Positions 49,332 through 57,371 of a DNA stretch of 57,371 nucleotides are shown piece by piece. Below the pieces are notes generated by a model that saw only the letters and a program-made list of their open reading frames with translations, was not told the DNA's origin and made no database searches. Both the position numbers and the translations under genes were made by a program. Source of the DNA: Rachicladosporium sp. CCFEE 5018 (taxonomy: Eukaryota; Ascomycota; Dothideomycetes; Cladosporiales; Cladosporiaceae); assembly GCA_002077045.2 (NCBI GenBank), contig KZ111206.1, positions 8,787 to 66,157 on the forward strand. The letters run 5' to 3'. Within the stretch, counting starts at the first letter, position 1; each line of letters begins with the position of its first letter.

Positions 49332-51902
49332 ATGCAAAGAGGTTCCAAAGACAAGCCCAAACCAGCACGTCTGCACAAGAAGGCTCCTGCCGCTGACAAC
49401 GCCACGGGCAAGCGCACCTCAGTGTCGCGGCGGCGTGAGAGCACTGGCATCGTCTCTACACGTACATCTAACAGACCTCGTCGCCAGAGCTCGCCTACAC
49501 GTCGCACACGTTCGCCATCTGCTATCGCTGGGACATTGTCTACTATCGCCGGAGCTGCCATTGATAGTGAGGCCTATAATAGTCGCGCGCTGAATAGTGA
49601 ACGCGATTATTCCGGACCATCACAGACGATACCACGCTCCGGCTATTCAGTCACCGGAAAGACGAGCACCGATCTACTGGGCCAGCGCTTCGACTCAGTC
49701 GCCGTGCTAAACAGCTTCAACGCCATATCCTACAACCACTCCGATACCGTCACATCACAGCCATCTGATCCTGTCGCTACCACCCCCCCACCACCAGTAC
49801 CTTCATCCCCTCGGCCGTCCCATCCAGTACACGCGCAGACCGCACCTGCCTCCCGAACACCTATCCGAACACGGCTATCTCAAAGCGTCGTCGACGCGGG
49901 CAGGCGTATGGAGGACCTCACTCCACGCGGTGAGCTGGCGGAGCGGAGTCCACGCCAGCGATACAGCGATCAGGACCGCGATGGCAAGCAGCAGAAAAAG
50001 AAGAGCGGGTTCTCGAGTTTCATGAAGGATCTTGTCGGCACACCTCGGAGACCTGCGATATCTGCACCGGAGAATCCAGTCCATGTCACGCATGTGGGCT
50101 ATGATTCGAGTACAGGTGAGTTCACTGGATTGCCGAAAGCATGGCAGCAGACTTTGCAGGCCAATGGTATCACGGAGCAGGAGCAGAAGAAGAACCCGCA
50201 AGCTATTATCGATGTGGTGACTTTCTTCAATGAGCATAATGAGAAGAGGAGCGATGACTCGCTGTATCACAAGTTCGACAATGCGCGGCTGGGTGAGAGT
50301 CCGCAGAGCTTGCATGCACACCATCTGGCGCCGGGAGGTGGTGTGTCGCCTGCAGCGCCTAGTCCGAGTGGGTTGAACCAAGCGATGAGCCCGCCTGCGA
50401 GTCCGAGGTTCCCTAAGAATGAGCCAGAAAGCTTTGAGAACCCACGAGCTGCGCCAACGCCGGGCAGCAGAGGTGGGCCTGCAAGTCCGCAGGTGAATGG
50501 GAACCTACTGCCGATGCGACCTGCGCCGAAGCCTCCAGGAGCCGTGTCTTCGCATGGCGTACCGCAGCGAGCTGCACCACCAGTACCTTTACAGCAGCAG
50601 CGCGATGATGCGCAACCGAATCGCTACCCAGGACCGACTGTCACTGACATTGCAACCGCTCAAGCTGCGCAAAGTCGGAGCAGAGCGAACACTGGACCGG
50701 CTGGGCAGTACGGGAATGCATCGCCAGTGTCGTCACCGCAGATGTACCAGCAACAGCAGGAGCAGGCGATGCGTGCAGCACAGCAAGCATTGAAATCGAC
50801 CTCGCTCGAGCGATCGCAGTCTCAAAGACAAGCACAACAGCAGCCACCTCCACCGCAAGTCGCGCAGCCAGTGCAGCAGCCCTCGACAACTCTTGGACCT
50901 GCACCACGACCGAGACAAAGACCGCGGCAGTCCGTGACTAACGCAGAGATCATCGGCAAGCTGCAAGGCATCTGCAACGCTGCCGATCCCACGAAGAAGT
51001 ACCGCAGTCTTGTTAAGATAGGACAGGGAGCTTCCGGAGGGGTATACACGGCCTTCGAAGTCGGCACGAACAAGTGCGTGGCCATCAAGCAGATGAATCT
51101 CGAGCAGCAGCCGAAGAAGGATCTGATCATCAATGAGATCCTGGTGATGCGAGATTCGAAGCACAAGAATGTTGTCAACTTCATGGACTCCTTCCTTGTC
51201 CGCGGCGATTTGTGGGTAGTGATGGAGTACATGGAGGGCGGCAGTCTGACGGATGTTGTCACCTTCAACATGATGAGCGAAGGGCAGATCTCCGCCGTCT
51301 GCCGCGAGACGTTGCATGGTTTGCAATTCCTGCATTCAAAGGGAGTGATTCACCGCGACATCAAGTCCGACAACGTCCTCCTCTCCATGGAAGGCAACAT
51401 CAAGCTCACCGATTTCGGCTTCTGCGCGCAGATCAACGAGAGCCATATGAAGCGCACCACCATGGTTGGCACGCCGTACTGGATGGCCCCCGAGGTTGTG
51501 ACGAGGAAGGAATATGGTAGGAAGATCGATATCTGGAGTTTGGGGATCATGGCTATCGAAATGATCGAGGGAGAGCCGCCGTACTTGACTGAGAGTCCGC
51601 TGCGAGCGCTTTACCTGATTGCAACGAATGGGACGCCAACTATCAAGGAGGAGCATAATTTGACGCCGGTGTTTCGGGATTTTCTGTACTTTGCGCTGAA
51701 GGTTGATCCGGAGAAGAGGGCTAGTGCGCATGATCTGTTGAAGGTACGTTTATCCTCCATCGGTCGGGAGATTGACAGCCATACTGACTGGCATGTACAG
51801 CACGCTTTCATTCAAACCGCTGAGCCATTGGCTACACTCGCACCACTCGTCAAGGCCGCGCGATTGGCGAGGGCGGAGGAGCGGAAGAACAAGGGCGTGT
51901 GA
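49332..51902 (+). CDS. STE20: p21-activated kinase Ste20
   Basis: Exon 1 49332-51743, intron 51744-51800 (57 nt, GTACGT, TACTGAC, TACAG), exon 2 51801-51902; 837 aa spliced. The intron is a multiple of three without stop, so retention would give 856 aa with an insert. A CRIB/PBD starts near residue 243 (ISAPENPVHVTHVG), binding Cdc42/Rac. Kinase domain from about residue 557: GQGASGGVY, AIKQMNLEQQPKK, HRDIKSDN, DFGFC, GTPYWMAPE. No PH domain precedes the CRIB, which separates Ste20 from Cla4, and the kinase core follows yeast Ste20 closely. It acts in polarity and MAPK signalling at the cell cortex. The first 240 residues are basic and disordered. Confidence 0.9.
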   Translation: MQRGSKDKPKPARLHKKAPAADNATGKRTSVSRRRESTGIVSTRTSNRPRRQSSPTRRTRSPSAIAGTLSTIAGAAIDSEAYNSRALNSERDYSGPSQTIPRSGYSVTGKTSTDLLGQRFDSVAVLNSFNAISYNHSDTVTSQPSDPVATTPPPPVPSSPRPSHPVHAQTAPASRTPIRTRLSQSVVDAGRRMEDLTPRGELAERSPRQRYSDQDRDGKQQKKKSGFSSFMKDLVGTPRRPAISAPENPVHVTHVGYDSSTGEFTGLPKAWQQTLQANGITEQEQKKNPQAIIDVVTFFNEHNEKRSDDSLYHKFDNARLGESPQSLHAHHLAPGGGVSPAAPSPSGLNQAMSPPASPRFPKNEPESFENPRAAPTPGSRGGPASPQVNGNLLPMRPAPKPPGAVSSHGVPQRAAPPVPLQQQRDDAQPNRYPGPTVTDIATAQAAQSRSRANTGPAGQYGNASPVSSPQMYQQQQEQAMRAAQQALKSTSLERSQSQRQAQQQPPPPQVAQPVQQPSTTLGPAPRPRQRPRQSVTNAEIIGKLQGICNAADPTKKYRSLVKIGQGASGGVYTAFEVGTNKCVAIKQMNLEQQPKKDLIINEILVMRDSKHKNVVNFMDSFLVRGDLWVVMEYMEGGSLTDVVTFNMMSEGQISAVCRETLHGLQFLHSKGVIHRDIKSDNVLLSMEGNIKLTDFGFCAQINESHMKRTTMVGTPYWMAPEVVTRKEYGRKIDIWSLGIMAIEMIEGEPPYLTESPLRALYLIATNGTPTIKEEHNLTPVFRDFLYFALKVDPEKRASAHDLLKVRLSSIGREIDSHTDWHVQHAFIQTAEPLATLAPLVKAARLARAEERKNKGV

Positions 51903-52620
51903 GAGGGGCATTCGCTGGCTGGGATTGTTCTTTGAGTGATGACGTTATGGGAGCGCTTCTGCGGCATGAGCGCGCACGGCGCAGGGAATCGGAAGCAACG
52001 GGATACACGAGGGCTGGGAAGAGGCGTCATGAGAGGCAAAGAGGTCGCTGTTCAAATCAGCCCGCACTCGAGATCTGTTCGAGAGTCGCGTGAGGCTTGG
52101 TATTCATGGGTCGTAGTCATGGAGTGGCAACGTGAACGAGCACATATGTCTACCACGCCAAAGACCTGGTAGTCTCCGTCCATGTCCGCAGCGTGTGAAT
52201 CTCCAACGTGCGTGCTAGTGTTCTTTCGGCCGGCCACGATTGAGTCTGTGACGGGCGCGTGTATGGCGATGATGTGCTCGGCGATCTATTGAGGCCCTAA
52301 TGGATACCGAGTTGCAATTTGGAGTCCTCAAATGACCTGCGGGTGCAGGACTTTCCACGCGCCCGCTGGACTTCCATCTCGGGCTTCGAATGTCCATCAC
52401 ATTTGCTCTCTGATTGAACGTCGATCACTCTTATGTTCCCGCGTGGCAGCAATAGCTATACACAAGCGCAATGACGAGGCTGAAGAACGCCACAGTGTCT
52501 GATGGATCGGCAGGGCTGTGGCCACCGCCTGGGCACCGCAGGGCTCTCGTCAGCGCTACATTGGCTTCCATGGGATAAGTATTGGTTCCTCGCCTGGAGC
52601 AAATAAGTGGATAGGCTCGA
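51903..52620. other. Intergenic, STE20 3' end to HET gene
   Basis: 718 bp between two plus-strand genes; only short unsupported ORFs. No repeat or RNA gene seen. Confidence 0.5.
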
Positions 52621-54613
52621 ATGTCTACCTTTCGTCACGCTCGGCTTGCGAACAGGCGTTCCATAAGACTGCTGCGTCTCCTGCCGGCCGCGTCACAGGG
52701 CGACGAACTCCGACTCCATCTCTCGGAGGTCTCTCTCGAACATCTCGAGGCTAGCGATCATACGTTTGAAGCGCTAAGCTATGTTTGGGGCGCCATTACT
52801 GGCACCGAAATCGTAGAGTGCAATGGACGACAGCTGCTTGTCACCCCCAATTGTCGAGCGGCTCTGCGACGGCTCCGCCTAGGTGATCGTGATCGCATTC
52901 TGTGGGTAGATGCGATCTGTATAAATCAAGCGCAAGACGAAGTGGGCCGGGACGAGAGAAATGTTCAAGTACCGCTGATGGGAGAGATATATGCGAAGGC
53001 TCGAAAGACGATTTGCTGGCTGGGCGAAGGTACTGGCTTCACTGCGGATGTATTCCAGCATCTGTGCAATATTGGCCAATGTCCATCCCACCGCGGGAAT
53101 CAGAAGCTGAATCGGTACGAAGGTAAGACCACCGATGAAGCCATTGTCACAACAGAGTGATGACCCTGTGGGCCTAGCTGAACTGCATCGCGACGGGCGC
53201 CTTTCTCCAGAGGATTCGTGCTTGGATCACATCTTTGGACATGAGTGGCATAGGCGCATTTGGACAGTGCAAGAGGTTGTATTCTCGAATGAGTGCGAGG
53301 TCATGTGCGGATCAGGTACCATGCCCTGGCAGGAGTACTTCGCTGCTGCGAAGTTCTTGATCTTCGATCAATTCGATGAGCTACTCGATCATGACACGAA
53401 CAAGGGCATGGTCGGGATTGACATTCGCAATACTTTGAGGAAGTACATCGCTGGCGAGGCGATATCTGATTCGGAGGATGAGGAAGATGGCGATGCTGAG
53501 GACCGCAAGATAGTCTTTCTGACATCTTGTCTAACAGACGTCAACCAGCTAGAGTCTAGGCATGCCGAAGATCGAGTATACGGCATGCACGCCTTGTACA
53601 CAGCGCTAGGCATTGCGATGCCGGACGTGGACTACAATCGACCACTTGCGCACATTTACGGAGATGCGACCGTGGCGATGATCCAATGGTCTCGAGGCCT
53701 GAGGATCCTGCGCGATGCGAGTTCAACGCACAGGCATCCGAGTTTACCTAGCTGGACACCAGACTGGAGCGACAACCAGGCACGTTTGTATATGCCGGAT
53801 CACGACGCTACGAATGCTTCGCGATTGGACGACAGCGACTTGGAGGCGCTTCACACAGCTCAGGGCTATTTACGCGCACGAGGAAGACTGGTAGGCACCG
53901 TCAACGGTGCGGGCGTGATGGTCTTTCCAATGACATCGAGTCTTACGATCTTGTCAAGTACAGCACAGTATCGCAATCTGTCGGATCCCGAATATCTACG
54001 GCTCACCATCGAGCGCATCGCCTTCCTTCGTGAGCTGTATCACGGGTTGCGTAACTTCTCGCAGACGCACAACGACTCAAATCCTAGCGAGGGATTCTAC
54101 AACCTGCTGTCTCTCGGTCAGTCGTCCGGTGTCTTCCTGGATCTGGACTTGTTCGATGAATGGACTGAGTTCATCACGAGATCGCAAGCTGCCATCAAGC
54201 AGCTCCGTGCGCGGAGTCTGGCGCTTGAGTGGAAAGCCACTGACCCATCTGATCCAAACGAGTGGACTGACGAGATCCTGGAGTGCACTACCATAGCCGC
54301 TGCGCTAGTGACACAGTGGGTCGATCGAGGTGGGGAGATGTTGGATCTCACACAAACGGTGATCACGAACTTCCAGGATCGAGCAGTCATCCAGGTTGAC
54401 TACGAGCAAAGTTTCCCTGTCACGGTCGGCACCACCTTCGCTCGAACTCGCGCAGGTGACAAAGTTGTCCTCCTAAAGGGTGCTAGCTGGCCCATCGTAC
54501 TGCGCTCGTCCGGCATGTCGTGGGAGTTCGTCGGTCCAGCGCATGTCCTCGGCCTCATGAATGGCGAACAATGGCACCGGGAGGCGGACCTTGATAACTT
54601 CGTCTTGAATTGA
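52621..54613 (+). CDS. Heterokaryon-incompatibility (HET) domain protein
   Basis: Exon 1 52621-53122 and exon 2 53178-54613, intron 53123-53177 (55 nt, GTAAGA to CCTAG), giving 645 aa. Without the intron the first frame ends at TGA 53158-53160. HET motifs: FEALSYVWG at residues 50-57, ILWVDAICINQ at 93-103, MGEIYAKARKTICWLG at 120-134, and HRRIWTVQEV near 192-201 after the junction. The C-terminal 400 residues have no NACHT, WD or ankyrin repeats that I can see. HET proteins trigger non-self recognition cell death between incompatible fungal individuals. The gene stands at the border of repeat-rich DNA and itself shows no RIP-like base shift. Intron position is inferred from phase and restoration of the domain. 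Confidence 0.85.
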
Positions 54614-54740
54614 GACGCTAGGTATACACATAGACTGCGGTAGATGTTACAATCCCTTCGACTATGCTCGCTAGGGTACGTATAACAACCGTTACATAAC
54701 TCCTATATATGCTAGCGCGGGATCGCCCTCGCGCTAGGCC

Positions 54741-54780
54741 GAGCTATAACGGGCTATCTCGGGCTATCTCGGGCCATAAT
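54741..54780 (+). repeat. Four imperfect 10-bp tandem units
   Basis: GAGCTATAAC, GGGCTATCTC, GGGCTATCTC, GGGCCATAAT in series. The two inner units are identical. It lies in the CpG-containing margin of the RIP block. Confidence 0.6.
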
Positions 54781-55080
54781 GCGCTAGACCGGTACGTCCC
54801 CGGCTAATCCTACGCTACGGTAGGACCTTATCCCTCTCCTCTCTATAGGACTCCCCTTCTCTCTCTCTACCGATTTAAGTAACTAGCTTACTAAGCGTAT
54901 AGCCTATTAAATTACCCTACTATACTAACGAACTCTTATATACGAATCGATCCTTTATAGTACTATAATTTAACGCCTATCTATAGACCTACGGAGTAGA
55001 ATATACCTCCCTATAATAAATAGCTACTCTATAACTATATTAGTACTTTACCCTATAGATTTCTAGTAAGCTATAATAGT

Positions 55081-55095
55081 ATAAGATAAGATAAG
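55081..55095 (+). repeat. Short (ATAAG)3 repeat
   Basis: Three ATAAG units beyond the 3' side of the LINE remnant; could be part of the element's tail, but this is not provable from one copy. Confidence 0.4.
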
Positions 55096-55260
55096 AATTT
55101 ATATGCCTAATTTAGTGCTCTAGTAGCCTATGCAGGAAGCTATCCTATAAGCTATCTAAGAAGGAAACTACTTATTATAGTAAAAACCTCTAATCCTATC
55201 TCTTATATCTCTTTTATAGTTAGTTTGCCTTCTAGAAGTGCACTAGGCTATATACTAGTT

Positions 55261-57108
55261 ATGCTCCTACTCCTTATCTTAAGTAAGTATCCTCCTCTTA
55301 CCTACCTCCTCCCTCCTCTCTAGCTCCCTCTTAGTCTCCTCTACTAGTTTGAACTATATAATATACCCTTAATCTAGGATCTATTAGGTAATTCTTTTCA
55401 GGTTATCTAGGCTATTTATTATAGCCCTAAATAACCTATCCTTTACTTATCTCTATATCTCTCCTCTTCCTTATACCTAGGACTTATAGCTTATTACTAT
55501 ATACTTAATATTCTAAGAGGGATAGCTATACTAGTATTATAGTGAATTAACTCCTAGAACTCTTCTCCTATATAGGTAGGAGTTTAGCCCTATATAGCTA
55601 CTCCTAAGCTATGTTATAATACTACTCTATACCCTCTTTAGGCTAATATATAGTTTTAATAGAGTGCCTTAGAAGTCTATCCTTTCCTTCCCTACCTTAT
55701 CCCTATAGAAGTATATAGCCTACTATATTATTAGATCTATAGGGTTCCTATCCTAGGCTAGGTAGTTATACTAGGCTAGCTAGCTCCTTTCCTATATCCT
55801 ATAGGCTATCCTCCTAGCCTTCTCCTAGGTAGGCTCCCTATACTTACCTTCTAAGATAGAATCCTAGGTTGCTAAGTCTAGCTCCCTCTATAGTGTCCTC
55901 TTATTACTATTATATGCTCTCCTAATCTTAGCTATAGCTACCTAAATAGTATCCTAGGCTTAGTACGTTAAGGAGGCCTTTAAGTATTATACTCTAAGCT
56001 AGGTTAAGTATTCCTAGATTAGGAGAGTAGCTATCTTATAGTATATTATCCTAGAGCTAGTTATCTTATATACTCCTATAATTATCCTAAGGCACCTAGT
56101 CTAGATAGCCTAGATTAGCTTTATAAGGCTACTTAGAATCTTGCCTTTCTTATTAGGCTAGGCCTAGACCTATGCTCCATAGGTTAGGGCTATCCTAATT
56201 ATAACATTATAGAGGGTCTTAGCCTTCTAGAAGGTAGCTCCCTAGGTTAAGTATATAAGCCTAGTAAGAGACTATATCTATATCTCTACCTTCTGCTATA
56301 TCTACTTAATATATGCTCCCTACTTAAGCTTTAGGTCTAGGTAGACTCCTAGGAGCCTAAGAGAGGTGTAGGGCTTAGTAGTATATCCCTAGATCTATAT
56401 TATAGCCTTAAGATTATATTTCTTCCTTGCCCTAGTGAAGTAGATAAGCTAGTATTTCTCTAGTATAAACTTAACTCCATGTTTCTTTGCCTACTCCTCA
56501 TATTTCTTATGCTAAGCTATAAGGATCCTATAGTTCTCCTCTATAGAGTAAGACTAGGCTAGGATGTTTATGTTATCTATAAATCCCCTAGCCAAAGATC
56601 TTAGGGTGTCTAGTATTAGTAGAAGTGTCCTAATAAAGAATAGGAATAGTATAGGAGATAGAGTTAATCCCTATAGGATTCTAGTGCAGGTGGAGATCTA
56701 AGGTCCCTAGAATAGTCCTAGGGTTATATATATAGTCCTATCCTATAGAAATAACTATATAAACTCTATAAGCTATTCTAGGATTCTAGCTTGCCTTATA
56801 TTATATACTAGCCTAGCGTAGGAGATATTATTAAATGCTCTAGAGATATCTAGGCTAAGCATTAAGGCTATAAGCCCCTTATCCTATCCCTAGATTATAT
56901 ACACCTATTTAGTAAGGAGCTTAATTATAGAGAGAGTTAACCTCTATAGTCTAGCTCCTATCTATTCTCTAGGGAATAGGTTGTAGGTCTTAGCTACTTT
57001 CGAGAGCCTATTAGCTATAGCCTTCTTAAGTATCTTCCCTAGAGTATTAAGGAGGGCAATTAGTCTATATGACTTTAGAGTGTTATATCTTAGCTTCTAC
57101 AAGACGGT
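55261..57108 (-). mobile_element. RIP-degraded Tad1-like LINE (reverse transcriptase and C-terminal part)
   Basis: Read on the minus strand in one constant frame, 57120 down to 55321 decodes as a reverse transcriptase with about 60 stop codons in about 600 codons and no frameshift. Landmarks: ALLNTLGK at 57034-57057, SLDISRAFNN (catalytic motif A) near 56821-56860, TRIL*GLTLSPILFL at 56641-56685, GFIDNINILA (motif C, second Asp now Asn) at 56557-56586, EKYxLIYFTRARKKYNL near 56415-56460, LYNVIIRIALTYGA near 56170-56212, and a downstream QLR-like / GLNSYLYRRR segment near 55561-55610. The order matches fungal Tad1-clade non-LTR elements. Stops come from TGG, CAG and CAA codons, as RIP predicts. 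The 5' part of the element is missing beyond about 57108. Confidence 0.85.
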
Positions 57109-57371
57109 TCCCTAAGGTTTTTATAAACTCCTGTAAGTGAAACCTTAATTTTCGGATTTTCCGGATTCTTTTGATTTCTTCGCGAGGTTTTTACTATAGC
57201 TATATAAGTTCCTAGAGACCTTCCTAGGGTTTTCCGAGATACTTTAGGATATGGATTATCTTCTAAAACTATAGATAAGACTCTAGAAACTGATATAGCT
57301 AGAGTAAAAACTCTATATGTTCTATAGGTTTCTAGTAGTAGTATAGGTTTTATATAGCTAGTATAAGCTTC
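57109..57371. repeat. Second, different AT-rich repeat at the right edge
   Basis: The LINE frame and its CpG-free composition end near 57108. The remaining sequence keeps CpG (TTCGG, CCGG, TCGCG) and contains an imperfect inverted repeat, 57184-57206 against 57292-57313. I do not recognise the element; it continues off the window. Confidence 0.5.

Larger units (their letters stand above)
54614..57371. repeat. AT-rich, RIP-affected repeat block
   Basis: From just after the HET stop the DNA becomes saturated with TpA and almost free of CpA and TpG. In 55741-55800 I count 11 TpA and no CpA, TpG or CpG. This is the mark of repeat-induced point mutation (CpA to TpA on both strands). Roughly 54720-55000 and 57120-57371 still contain CpG, while 55030-57100 has hardly any, so at least two kinds of repeat are present. 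No intact gene. Confidence 0.85.

Noticed and set aside
52621..53160. Two separate genes or a broken pseudogene at the HET locus
   Set aside because: A 55-nt GT-AG intron of the correct phase restores all HET motifs in order, so a spliced gene is simpler.
54614..57371. Centromere or telomere-type AT-rich DNA
   Set aside because: No telomeric repeat is present and most of the block decodes as a RIP-mutated LINE; AT richness follows from CpA to TpA change.
1..57371. CRISPR array, prokaryotic operon, tRNA or rRNA genes
   Set aside because: No regularly spaced repeats, no operon layout, and no tRNA box or rRNA sequence that I could recognise on reading both strands.

Overview
The window is nuclear DNA of a filamentous ascomycete. 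The evidence is short GT-AG introns of about 50-60 nt with CTGAC/CTAAC-type branch sites, monocistronic genes on both strands, and fungal families (Ste20, Mak5, Not4, Yrb30-type Ran-binding, a HET-domain protein). The right end is a TpA-saturated, RIP-type transposon relic. Protein style suggests Dothideomycetes; a heterozygous diploid or hybrid such as a Hortaea-like black yeast would fit, but that is inference.

The assembly is not linear as written. Two runs of exactly 100 N (17826-17925 and 39015-39114) separate three contigs. Contig A (1-17825) and contig B (17926-39014) carry the same eleven genes in the same order and orientation, with a few percent divergence. Contig B continues into three more genes. 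Contig C (39115-57371) starts inside the MTA phosphorylase gene with a 405-bp stretch that reads the same as the end of A, and then repeats the three extra genes of B. The simplest reading is one locus on two haplotypes (or homeologues): A joins directly to C, and B is the alternative allele placed between them.

Gene order on the A+C haplotype: MET10-like sulfite reductase N-terminus (-), CUE2-like Smr endonuclease (+), zinc alcohol dehydrogenase (-), SDR (+), small hydrophilic repeat protein (-), glucose-6-phosphate 1-epimerase (+), BTB/POZ-like protein (+), hydroxyacid-oxoacid transhydrogenase (-), Yrb30-type Ran-binding protein (-), MAK5 DEAD-box helicase (+), MTA phosphorylase (+), SOU1-like SDR (-), NDUFS3 complex I subunit (-), NOT4 (+, probably spanning two long ORFs), STE20 PAK kinase (+), HET-domain protein (+). 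From about 54.6 kb to the end there is gene-free AT-rich DNA holding a RIP-destroyed Tad1-like LINE on the minus strand.

Most genes are unrelated housekeeping functions: sulfur assimilation and methionine salvage, redox metabolism, ribosome biogenesis, RNA quality control, respiration and polarity signalling. There is no biosynthetic cluster. The most informative signals are the haplotype bubble, allele-specific lesions in B (a BTB frameshift and a lost splice acceptor), a repeated C-to-G compositional switch inside genes, the unresolved NOT4 gene model, and the HET gene beside RIP-silenced repeats. I did not find a convincing new biological system.
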